Positions 1 to 5,928 of a stretch of 5,928 nucleotides of DNA are shown one piece after another. Origin of the DNA: an uncultured Bacteroidales bacterium (lineage in GTDB: Bacteria; Bacteroidota; Bacteroidia; Bacteroidales; Paludibacteraceae); the NCBI GenBank assembly GCA_937886455.1, contig CALGCU010000066.1, forward strand, positions 1 through 5,928, in the 5' to 3' direction. The stretch's first letter is position 1. Each line of letters begins with the position of its first letter. The notes below the pieces were generated by a model that was not told the DNA's origin, did not search any database, and was given only the letters and a program-made list of their open reading frames with translations. Made by a program: the position numbers and the translations under genes.

Positions 1-22
1 TAACGTTTTTCTTTTAATCTTC

Positions 23-598
23 TTATTGAATTCTTTTTACTTCATCATCTTTTAACTGATAGATGTCTCCTGTTGCCGGGCAGACAGCTATTCCCTCTTG
101 ATTAAATGTGAGTCGTTCTCCATATTCACTTACCCATCCAATTTGTTTTGCCGGATTACCTACCATCAGGGCGTAAGGTTTCACATTTTTAGTGATTACA
201 CTTCCAGCACCAATCAGTGCATAGGCTCCAATTTCATTTCCACAAACTATTGTCGCATTAGCTCCCACACTTGCTCCTTTTCTTAAGAATGTAGGTTTAT
301 ACTCATGTTTACGCGATACATGACTTCGAGGATTAATGACATTGGTAAACACCATTGAAGGCCCCAAGAAGACATCATCCTCACAAACCACTCCTGTGTA
401 GACTGAGACATTGTTTTGTATCTTGACGTTATTTCCCAGCACAACATCCGGTGATACAACCACATTCTGTCCAATGTTGCAATTGCACCCTATTTGGCAC
501 CCGGTCATAATATGTGAGAAATGCCATATTTTCGTCCCATTACCTATTTGGCATCCTTCATCCACATAGGAAGATTCATGTTTGAAGAAGTCGTTCAT
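23..598 (-). CDS. wbpD: UDP-2-acetamido-3-amino-2,3-dideoxy-glucuronate N-acetyltransferase (WbpD/WlbB type)
   Basis: 191 residues, the usual length for this family. It probably transfers acetyl from acetyl-CoA to the 3-amino group of a UDP-linked amino-uronic acid, a late cytoplasmic step towards diacetamido-uronic acids of O-antigen or capsule. Left-handed beta-helix hexapeptide repeats run through about residues 10-80 and 105-140. Family-typical stretches are KIWHFSHI (23-30), IGQNVVVS (42-49), KIQNNVSVYTGV (59-70), FLGPSMVFTNVINPRS (77-92), KGASVGANATIVCG (107-120) and YALMVGNPAKQIGWVSEYG (142-160), followed by the short C-terminal AVCPATG segment (171-177). The ATG lies 5 bases after the purB stop, so the gene is probably translated from the purB transcript. 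The partner enzymes of the pathway (dehydrogenase, aminotransferase) are not in this window; they may lie to the left or elsewhere. The fold is certain. The substrate is inferred from similarity to WbpD, and a related amino-sugar acetyltransferase remains possible. Confidence 0.85.
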   Translation of the reverse strand: MNDFFKHESSYVDEGCQIGNGTKIWHFSHIMTGCQIGCNCNIGQNVVVSPDVVLGNNVKIQNNVSVYTGVVCEDDVFLGPSMVFTNVINPRSHVSRKHEYKPTFLRKGASVGANATIVCGNEIGAYALIGAGSVITKNVKPYALMVGNPAKQIGWVSEYGERLTFNQEGIAVCPATGDIYQLKDDEVKRIQ

Positions 599-603
599 TT
601 CAA

Positions 604-1950
604 TTAGATTCCTGTATAATTATGCGGTGTTATTTTATGTAATTCTTGTTTTATTTCCTCGTTTACATCCAATGTGTCAATAAACTCAGCAATCGATTCC
701 ATTGTTATGGTTTGATTAGTTCGTGTCAGAGCCTTCAACGCCTCATAAGGAGATGGATATCCTTCACGACGTAGTATAGTCTGAATACCCTCAGCTACCA
801 CAGCCCAGCATTTATCAAGATCTCTATATAGTGCTTCCTCATTCAGCAACAATTTATTCAGTCCTTTTCGTAAACTTTGAGTAGCAATCATGATATGAGC
901 AAATGGGACTCCCACATTACGCAATACCGTACTATCAGTCAGGTCACGTTGTAAGCGTGATACAGGTAGTTTTTGTGCCAAGTGCTCCAAGAGTGCATTA
1001 GCCACTCCCAAGTTACCTTCAGCATTCTCAAAGTCAATTGGATTTACTTTATGTGGCATAGCCGATGATCCCACTTCACCCGCTTTAATTTTTTGGCGGA
1101 AATACTCCATAGATACATAGGTCCAGATATCACGGCACAAGTCAATCAATATAGTGTCAATGCGTTTAAGCGCATCAAATTGAGCCGCCAGATAATCGTA
1201 ATTAGAAATCTGTGTTGTCCATTGTTCACGTTCCAATCCTAATTTATCAGCTACAAACTTATTACCAAATTGACGCCAGTCAATCTCCGGATAAGCCACA
1301 TGGTGTGCGTTAAAGTTACCCGTTGCTCCACCAAACTTAGCAGTAGAAGGTATTGCTTTCAATGTTTTTAGTTGTTCTTTCAATCTATTCACGAAAACCA
1401 TTACCTCTTTTCCCAATCGAGTTGGTGATGCCGGTTGTCCATGCGTTTTAGCCAACATAGATACATCTTTCCATTCTTCAGCCTTTTCCTCTAACAGTGC
1501 AATAATTCCTTCCAGTTCCGGATAATATACCTGTTCCAAGGCTTCACGGACTGACCATGGAATAGATGTGTTGTTTATGTCTTGCGAAGTGAGTCCGAAG
1601 TGAATAAATTCTTTATATTCGGCTAAATTAAGAAGATCAAATTGTTCTTTTAGGAAGTATTCAACCGCTTTTACATCATGATTCGTCACTTGCTCAATTG
1701 CCTTTATTCGTTCAGCATCCTCCACAGAGAAGTTGCGATAAATATCTCTCAGATTGTTGTACTTATCATTTGGAACAGTTTGCAACTGTTTTAAAGGCAA
1801 CTCGCATAGTGCTATGAAGTACTCCACTTCGACTCTCACACGATAACGAATGAGTGCATACTCAGAGAAATAAGCCTGATAAGGTTCTGTTTTAGCAGCA
1901 TAACGTCCATCTACAGGCGATATGGACAACAAACTTTTCGTTTGACTCAT
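604..1950 (-). CDS. purB: adenylosuccinate lyase
   Basis: 448 residues, full length for the PurB family (E. coli about 456). It is a cytoplasmic homotetramer of the fumarase/aspartase superfamily. It releases fumarate from SAICAR and from adenylosuccinate, so it serves both de novo purine synthesis and AMP formation. Visible signatures are the N-terminal ISPVDGRY (10-17), NHDVKAVEYF (90-99), HFGLTSQDINNT (117-128), KTHGQPASPT (168-177) with H170 at the general-acid position, and the flexible signature loop GSSAMPHKVNPIDFENAEG (294-312), whose S295/S296 include the catalytic serine. QRDLTDSTVLRN (334-345) is also typical. All key residues are present. It starts at ATG, 21 bases after the rseP stop, with an AT-rich upstream stretch and no clear Shine-Dalgarno. 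It ends TAA 5 bases before the acetyltransferase. Its place among envelope genes appears to be co-transcription rather than shared pathway. Confidence 0.97.
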   Translation of the reverse strand: MSQTKSLLSISPVDGRYAAKTEPYQAYFSEYALIRYRVRVEVEYFIALCELPLKQLQTVPNDKYNNLRDIYRNFSVEDAERIKAIEQVTNHDVKAVEYFLKEQFDLLNLAEYKEFIHFGLTSQDINNTSIPWSVREALEQVYYPELEGIIALLEEKAEEWKDVSMLAKTHGQPASPTRLGKEVMVFVNRLKEQLKTLKAIPSTAKFGGATGNFNAHHVAYPEIDWRQFGNKFVADKLGLEREQWTTQISNYDYLAAQFDALKRIDTILIDLCRDIWTYVSMEYFRQKIKAGEVGSSAMPHKVNPIDFENAEGNLGVANALLEHLAQKLPVSRLQRDLTDSTVLRNVGVPFAHIMIATQSLRKGLNKLLLNEEALYRDLDKCWAVVAEGIQTILRREGYPSPYEALKALTRTNQTITMESIAEFIDTLDVNEEIKQELHKITPHNYTGI

Positions 1951-1971
1951 ATATAATAATTCAGTTAGTGT

Positions 1972-3465
1972 TTATAGAAATATTCTAATAATATCATTTA
2001 GATTTGCATATAGTACCAATGCTAACAATATAAATAGTCCAATAGTATTGGCGCGTTCCAAGAACTTATCTCCCGGTTTTTTTCCTGTAATAATTTCGTA
2101 TAATAGGAACAATACATATCCTCCATCCAATGCCGGGATAGGTAGAATGTTCATAAATGCGAGTATTATAGAAAGGAAAGCTGTCATCGTCCAGAACACC
2201 TGCCAATTCCACTCTGATGGGAACATACTTCCAATTGCACCAAATCCGCCAAGACTCTTAGCTCCTTCCTTTGTAAATACCAATTTAAATTGCTTCACAT
2301 AACTAACCAATGTATCCCATCCTAATTGTATGCCAGCCGGAATAGATTCCCAGAATCCATACGTGAGTTGTTTCGTTTTCAAGTATGTGTTAAATGGGTC
2401 AACCATATATACACCCAATTTGCCATCATCCGTTAGGCATACAGATGAAGTAAGTACATCTCCACTTCGCACATAAGTGATTGTAACCGAATCCGCTTTA
2501 TGTTCAGCGAGTTTAGCAACTACATCTTGGTAGGCATACGCTTTTTCTCCATTTACCGCAATCACGCTATCTCCTTGTTGCAGTACGCCATAAGCGCTAC
2601 CCTCTTTTGCCACATCAGCTATTACGAATGGGAATCGAGGTTCAAACAATCCTTTTTCTCCGGATGCTAGTGCTTGTTGTGCAAAATCTTCCGGCAAAAG
2701 TACATGTACAGTGTCTCCTTGACGTAGTACAGTAACATCCTGTTTACCATCAATCAGTATTTTTTCTACAAATTCTTTCTCTTTGTCGTATTGTTCTCCA
2801 TCCACAGCCAATAATACATCCCCATTTTCAAATCCGTTATTCAACATCACGTCTGTGAATTGATATCCATACACTGCATTTTCTACCGGCAAATACTCTT
2901 TTCCCCACGTGTAAAGAATCATAGCATATATGATGAGAGCTGATATAAAGTTTACCAAGACTCCTCCAGTAATAATCGGCAATCTTTTCCATACAGATTG
3001 TGCTCTATATTCCCATGGTTGCGCTTGTGTGTTTAGTGCATTCGAGTCAGTAGTTTCATCTACCATACCTGCAATCTTACAATATCCTCCCAGAGGCAAC
3101 CATCCTATCCCCCATTCAGTAGTTTCCGGATATTTACGCCAATCAGCTTCATCCAATTGTGCTCTATCTTCATCAGTAAATGGGTCGTAGATTACATTTC
3201 CCTTACTATCTATGATTTCATTACCATCAGCATCCAGACGCGGTTTTAGCGCTTCCGGTACATTTGGTGCAAACCATTTTACTTGCCATTTTCCATTTAT
3301 TTTTTTGAATCTAACCAATGATATAGATGGATTAAAAAACATATAGAACTTCTCTACTCTTACTTTGAATAAACGTGCAAAAGCGAAGTGTCCCAATTCA
3401 TGCAATACAACCAATAGAGAAAGGCTCAAAACCAGTTGTAATGCTTTTATCAAAAACGTTTCCAT
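1972..3465 (-). CDS. rseP: RseP-type site-2 zinc metalloprotease (M50), with an insertion
   Basis: 497 residues, longer than E. coli RseP (450). This is an inner-membrane intramembrane protease. In model bacteria the family cuts anti-sigma factors after a first periplasmic cut, and also clears signal-peptide remnants. The zinc motif HELGH is at 22-26 in the first membrane segment (about 5-30), and the third ligand, D447, lies in NILPIPALDGG (439-449). Further membrane segments are about 163-187, 422-440 and 474-490. WLPLGGYCKIAGM (122-134) is the conserved strand after the active site. Two PDZ-like regions lie near 195-260 and 278-350. Residues about 57-116 form an insertion on the expected cytoplasmic side, absent from E. 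coli RseP, containing the doubled motif GNEIID/GNVIYD (81-86, 89-94). The gene begins 34 bases after dxr; dxr and rseP are neighbours in many bacteria. No rseA- or sigma-E-like gene is visible here, so the natural substrate is unknown. Confidence 0.95.
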   Translation of the reverse strand: METFLIKALQLVLSLSLLVVLHELGHFAFARLFKVRVEKFYMFFNPSISLVRFKKINGKWQVKWFAPNVPEALKPRLDADGNEIIDSKGNVIYDPFTDEDRAQLDEADWRKYPETTEWGIGWLPLGGYCKIAGMVDETTDSNALNTQAQPWEYRAQSVWKRLPIITGGVLVNFISALIIYAMILYTWGKEYLPVENAVYGYQFTDVMLNNGFENGDVLLAVDGEQYDKEKEFVEKILIDGKQDVTVLRQGDTVHVLLPEDFAQQALASGEKGLFEPRFPFVIADVAKEGSAYGVLQQGDSVIAVNGEKAYAYQDVVAKLAEHKADSVTITYVRSGDVLTSSVCLTDDGKLGVYMVDPFNTYLKTKQLTYGFWESIPAGIQLGWDTLVSYVKQFKLVFTKEGAKSLGGFGAIGSMFPSEWNWQVFWTMTAFLSIILAFMNILPIPALDGGYVLFLLYEIITGKKPGDKFLERANTIGLFILLALVLYANLNDIIRIFL

Positions 3466-3499
3466 AGTTATATTTGTTGTTGATTTTTTTATTTACGTT

Positions 3500-4651
3500 T
3501 TACTTTCCAATCAATTGTTGTGCCAATCTTCGTGTTTGTGCATCACACTCCACATAATCCTCGTATGATGGTGAATGAACATATTCTACTTTTTGCATGA
3601 CACTTTCAATTATCTCACTCATTTGCAGGAATCCTATTTTTTCTTGCAGGAATGCTTTAACCACTATTTCATTAGCCGCATTTAATACACATGGTGCATT
3701 TCCTCCTTTTTCCATTGCCTCATAAGCGAATGCTAAATTTCTAAACCGTTTAGTATCCGGTGCTTCAAATGTGAGTGATGTCATTTTTAAGAAATCCACT
3801 CTTTCAAATGATGTTTTCATTCTTCTTGGATATGTCAATGCGTAGAGTATCGGGAGTCGCATATCCGGTGTACCCAGTTGTGCTTTCACAGCGCCATCCG
3901 TAAATTGCACCATACTATGCACAATACTTTGTGGATGCACTAACACTTCAATTTGTTTCGCTTTCAATCCGAACAACCACTTAGCTTCTATGACTTCAAA
4001 TCCTTTGTTCATCATACTTGCCGAGTCGATAGTGATTTTCGCTCCCATAGTCCAGTTAGGATGTTTTAGGGCTTGTGCAGCAGTCACATGTTTTAGTTGT
4101 TCATAAGTATATGTGCGAAAAGGCCCTCCAGAAGCAGTGAGGTATATTTTATCAATGGGATTACACTCCTCTCCCGTGAGGCATTGGAATATCGCTGAGT
4201 GTTCAGAGTCCACCGGTAGAATTCTCACTTTATGTTTAGCAGCCAGTTCACAAATAAGTTCACCTGCAACAACTAATGTTTCTTTGTTTGCGAGTGCAAT
4301 GTCCTTTCCAGCTTCAATGGCTTTAATTGTGGGTAATAGTCCAGCATATCCGACCATAGCCGTGAGTACCACATCTATGGTTTTCATTTGTACCATTTGT
4401 ACAATGCTGTCCATTCCTGCATAGACTTTTACGGGCAAATCTTTCAGTGCATCTTTTAATGCGTTATAATTCATTTCATTTGCCACGCATACCACTTCCG
4501 GTTTATATAATCTTGCTTGTTGAGCTAATAATTGCCAATTATCATTTCCAGTAATGGCATACAGTTCAAACATCTCCGGATATTGACTAATTACTTCCAG
4601 CGTTTGGGTTCCAATAGAACCCGTAGCTCCCAATATCGCAATCCTTTTCAT
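3500..4651 (-). CDS. dxr: 1-deoxy-D-xylulose 5-phosphate reductoisomerase
   Basis: 383 residues, normal length. This is the cytoplasmic enzyme that rearranges and reduces DXP to 2-C-methyl-D-erythritol 4-phosphate with NADPH, the first committed step of the MEP isoprenoid pathway and the target of fosmidomycin. The NADPH-binding loop GATGSIG is at 8-14, ALANKETLV at 119-127, and the metal ligands are D148 and E150 in PVDSEHSAIFQ plus E219 in NKGFEVIEA. Substrate-binding segments are ASGGPFR (173-179), HPNWTMG (197-203), KITIDSASMMNKG (205-217) and HPQSIVHSMVQ (239-249). The C-terminal helical domain with GGNAPCVLNAANE (316-328) is complete, so the enzyme should be active. It starts at ATG, 15 bases after the TAG stop of the LytM gene; the gap reads purine-rich (AAAAAGAAATAGT) with no strong Shine-Dalgarno. 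Its product feeds undecaprenyl phosphate synthesis, which links it to its envelope neighbours. Confidence 0.97.
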   Translation of the reverse strand: MKRIAILGATGSIGTQTLEVISQYPEMFELYAITGNDNWQLLAQQARLYKPEVVCVANEMNYNALKDALKDLPVKVYAGMDSIVQMVQMKTIDVVLTAMVGYAGLLPTIKAIEAGKDIALANKETLVVAGELICELAAKHKVRILPVDSEHSAIFQCLTGEECNPIDKIYLTASGGPFRTYTYEQLKHVTAAQALKHPNWTMGAKITIDSASMMNKGFEVIEAKWLFGLKAKQIEVLVHPQSIVHSMVQFTDGAVKAQLGTPDMRLPILYALTYPRRMKTSFERVDFLKMTSLTFEAPDTKRFRNLAFAYEAMEKGGNAPCVLNAANEIVVKAFLQEKIGFLQMSEIIESVMQKVEYVHSPSYEDYVECDAQTRRLAQQLIGK

Positions 4652-4666
4652 ACTATTTCTTTTTAC

Positions 4667-5515
4667 CTAATATACCATAAGATCTTCCGGATTGACAGGT
4701 ACACCTTTTTTCCAGAGTTCAAATTCCATGTGTCTGTTTGTATCATCTTCATCTCCCATTCTTCCTATGACTTCTCCAGTGCGCAACACATCTCCTCTTT
4801 TGACTTGTAGTCTATTCATTCCTCTATAGACAGATATATAATTATCTTCATGTTGTAGGATTACGACCCATTTATGTTCCATTGAAAATTCAGCTACGAC
4901 TACTCTTCCCGGCAGTGTTGCCATGACCATTTCGTTGGCTGATGTCATAATCGTCACTCCATATCTACCTATATTTGGTTCAAAGGTTTCTAAGATGACT
5001 CCACTTACAGGACGGTAGAAAACATATTGAGGAGTAGTTGACTCTATATTAACTTGTGAAAGGTTGAATTGTTCCTGTTCTTCTACCTCTGCACAGAATG
5101 CTTTTTCTTGTTCTGTTTTTTCCAGTGCCAGTTTTTCTCTTTGTATGATAGTGAGACTATCCAATGATGTTACTGAGTCGGGTTGTAGTTCTCCAGACAT
5201 GACAGCTCTTAATACATCTATGTATTCCTCTTGTTGGTTGAGTATTGTTTGCAGCGAATCCACCCTCATAGCTTCCATAGTGACCAATTCGCGCACACCG
5301 GCATCCTCAAATCCCGGTAAATAGCGTTTAAGAGGAGTGTAATAGATTAAGAGTGTAAAGATGGCAAAAGTCATCAAGAACAGCAATGCCGTCCACGCAA
5401 ACACACTTAATCTGGAAAGGCGTGCATGCCACGTTTCCTCCAATGTGTTTTCGTTTAGAATCGAGAGTCGATACTTAAAACGCCACTTTACCCAAAAACT
5501 TTTACGTTTTTTCAC
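4667..5515 (-). CDS. single-pass membrane protein with degenerate LytM (M23) domain
   Basis: 282 residues. The layout is a basic cytoplasmic N-terminus (1-36, KKRK at 2-5), one membrane helix (about 38-59, VFAWTALLFLMTFAIFTLL), a coiled-coil-prone periplasmic stretch (about 72-150, rich in E, Q and L), and a C-terminal LytM/M23 beta domain (about 165-282). The domain keeps the fold marks GRVVVAEF, HEDNYISVYRGM, VKRGDVLRTGEVIGRMG and MEFELWKKGVPVNPED. It lacks the usual metal and catalytic residues: the HxxxD pair reads R184..T188, the tyrosine-alanine-histidine position reads Y-R-G (230-232), and HxH reads H262-M-E264. It is therefore probably not a peptidase. EnvC- and NlpD-like degenerate LytM proteins instead activate amidases or act as wall-binding scaffolds, and such a role is my inference. 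The start is GTG; the first internal ATG (M48) would cut into the membrane helix. It begins 6 bases after the winged-helix gene and ends TAG 15 bases before dxr. Confidence 0.87.
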   Translation of the reverse strand: MKKRKSFWVKWRFKYRLSILNENTLEETWHARLSRLSVFAWTALLFLMTFAIFTLLIYYTPLKRYLPGFEDAGVRELVTMEAMRVDSLQTILNQQEEYIDVLRAVMSGELQPDSVTSLDSLTIIQREKLALEKTEQEKAFCAEVEEQEQFNLSQVNIESTTPQYVFYRPVSGVILETFEPNIGRYGVTIMTSANEMVMATLPGRVVVAEFSMEHKWVVILQHEDNYISVYRGMNRLQVKRGDVLRTGEVIGRMGDEDDTNRHMEFELWKKGVPVNPEDLMVY

Positions 5516-5521
5516 TTTTCT

Positions 5522-5701
5522 TTATTTTTGTGCAGTCCAATAACAGCGTTTTGGTGAAACGATAGCTCCTTCTGCTTTCAATGCATTCATCGCTTTATCC
5601 ACCACTTTTCTGTCGAGTCCAGATATTTCTGCTATTTTCCCTGCGTTCAATGGTTCAGCATTGTTTTTTAGGATTTCCAAAACTTGTTCTTTTGCTTCCA
5701 T
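5522..5701 (-). CDS. small winged helix-turn-helix protein
   Basis: 59 residues, starting MEAKEQVLEIL and ending SPKRCYWTAQK. The pattern fits a minimal winged helix: helix 1 at about 3-13, helix 2 at 20-26 (AGKIAEI), recognition helix at 30-43 (DRKVVDKAMNALKA), then a short wing (EGAIVSPKRCYW, 44-55). Alternating A/I/L/V core positions and the lysine-rich surface support a real protein, and the SPKRCY ending is one I associate with small MarR-like stand-alone regulators in Bacteroidota and archaea. The ATG is fixed: an in-frame TGA stop lies 9 bases upstream and no other start codon intervenes. It is the first gene after the predicted promoter and its TAA lies 6 bases before the GTG of the LytM gene, in the same frame. 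It could bind the operon's own promoter or another target; nothing here shows which. It might instead bind RNA or a protein. Coding status is likely, function unknown. Confidence 0.8.
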   Translation of the reverse strand: MEAKEQVLEILKNNAEPLNAGKIAEISGLDRKVVDKAMNALKAEGAIVSPKRCYWTAQK

Positions 5702-5775
5702 ACTTATTCAAATTTGTGGTTATTTCTTTCTATTTTTTACGCAAGTCATTTTTCATGTTAGCGTATTATTCCTTA
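5702..5775 (-). promoter_or_regulatory. operon leader with weak hairpin and mini-ORF
   Basis: This is the predicted 5' untranslated leader, AT-rich. Read on the minus strand it holds an imperfect inverted repeat: TACGC (5765 to 5761) pairs with GCGTA (5742 to 5738), and inside it CAT/ATG can pair around a GAAAA loop, with mismatches between. An eight-codon mini-ORF (MKNDLRKK, 5756 to 5730, stop TAG) starts inside this hairpin. Both could be chance in AT-rich DNA. I do not recognise a known riboswitch or ribosomal-protein leader here. The bases just before the gene's ATG (AATTTGAATAAGT) show no Shine-Dalgarno, as is common in this phylum. Confidence 0.2.
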
Positions 5776-5781
5776 AACATG

Positions 5782-5813
5782 CAAAGGTAATTTTTTTTGG
5801 GCACATACACAAC
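5782..5813 (-). promoter_or_regulatory. Bacteroides-type sigma-ABfr promoter of the operon
   Basis: On the minus strand the element TACCTTTG (5789 to 5782) matches the Bacteroides -7 consensus TAnnTTTG exactly. Upstream, GTTG (5813 to 5810) can serve as the -33 TTG element, with 20 bases between TTG and the -7 box, in the expected range. The spacer contains a run of eight A residues (5798 to 5791) just before the -7 box. Transcription should start near 5775, giving a leader of about 75 bases before the winged-helix gene. No equally good promoter is seen in any of the short gaps between the downstream genes, so this one probably drives all six. Confidence 0.6.
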
Positions 5814-5873
5814 CCGCTTGAGTAACTCTCCCGATACAGCCGTTTTGTGTGTTTTTGCCTTGTTTTTTGGTAG

Positions 5874-5928
5874 CTAGTTCCTATCTAGTTCCTATCTAGT
5901 TCCTATCTAGTTCCTACCTAGTTCCTAT
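5874..5928. repeat. 11-bp tandem repeat array, at least five units
   Basis: Five adjacent copies of CTAGTTCCTAT (complement ATAGGAACTAG) lie at 5874-5884, 5885-5895, 5896-5906, 5907-5917 and 5918-5928. Only the fourth differs, with its last T changed to C. The array is cut by the window edge, so its true copy number is unknown. Each unit has the palindrome CTAG, and within it TAG and CTA flank TTC symmetrically. The 11-base period is close to one helical turn, so every CTAG falls on nearly the same face. Because 11 is not a multiple of 3 and the unit carries TAG on both strands, all six reading frames are closed: the array is not coding. It sits about 60 bases upstream of the predicted -33 element. 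There are no spacers, so it is not CRISPR. Confidence 0.95.

Noticed and set aside
2695..2702. Minus-strand TACTTTTG inside rseP as an internal promoter
   Set aside because: It matches the -7 consensus but has no TTG at the required distance upstream, and such an 8-base pattern with two free positions is expected by chance.
98..4424. Plus-strand open frames of 62-103 codons, for example at 98-286, 2048-2302, 2930-3190 and 4113-4424, and a minus-strand frame at 283-474
   Set aside because: All lie fully inside strongly supported genes in other frames, have low-complexity or cysteine/serine-rich translations, and show no recognisable domain.
5513..5701. The winged-helix and LytM genes as one gene broken by a nonsense mutation
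   Set aside because: The LytM gene has a complete N-terminus with a basic cytoplasmic tail and membrane helix from its own GTG, and the small protein ends with a complete wing. Two separate genes explain the sequence better, though comparison with relatives would settle it.
5738..5765. TACGC...GCGTA as an intrinsic terminator
   Set aside because: The stem is five base pairs with a long interrupted loop. It is followed by A rather than T on the minus strand, and no plus-strand gene needs a terminator here.
5581..5790. Plus-strand open frame of 69 codons over the winged-helix gene and its leader
   Set aside because: It overlaps the better-supported minus-strand gene and the promoter, and its phenylalanine/leucine-rich translation is the complement of A-rich DNA.
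5820..5828. Palindrome GAGTAACTC upstream of the promoter as an operator
   Set aside because: The arms are only four bases and the site has no second copy nearby; chance is likely.
5874..5928. The tandem array as a CRISPR or a coding repeat
   Set aside because: The units abut with no spacers, and stop codons fall in all six frames.

Overview
The window looks like chromosomal DNA of a member of the Bacteroidota, most likely the Bacteroidales (Bacteroides/Prevotella-like). The evidence is the style of the proteins, the AT-rich gene starts with almost no Shine-Dalgarno sequences, and an exact match to the Bacteroides-type -7 promoter element (TAnnTTTG) in front of the gene block. I cannot fix the genus.

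All six genes I can support lie on the minus strand and read right to left with gaps of only 5 to 34 bases, so they look like one operon. In transcription order they are: a 59-residue winged-helix protein (5522-5701), a single-pass membrane protein with a degenerate LytM/M23 domain (4667-5515, GTG start), Dxr (3500-4651), the site-2 protease RseP (1972-3465), PurB (604-1950), and a left-handed beta-helix N-acetyltransferase of the WbpD/WlbB type (23-598). No terminator is visible after the last gene, so the operon may run on past the left edge.

The right-hand 227 bases are non-coding. They hold the likely operon promoter (5782-5813), a leader of about 75 bases with a weak hairpin and an eight-codon mini-ORF, and, at the extreme right edge, at least five head-to-tail copies of an 11-base unit (5874-5928) that is cut off by the window end.

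A cell-envelope theme is plausible. Dxr makes the isoprenoid precursor from which the undecaprenyl carrier of wall and surface sugars is built. RseP cuts membrane proteins in envelope stress control. The LytM protein probably acts at the peptidoglycan. The acetyltransferase finishes a diacetamido-uronic acid used in surface polysaccharide. PurB (purine synthesis) is a housekeeping passenger. The dxr-rseP association is widespread in bacteria, so most of this window is ordinary core genome. I see no clear sign of a new defence system or mobile element. The points most worth a second look are the 11-base array, the short winged-helix gene joined in frame to the LytM gene across one stop codon, the lost metal ligands of the LytM domain, and the insertion in RseP.
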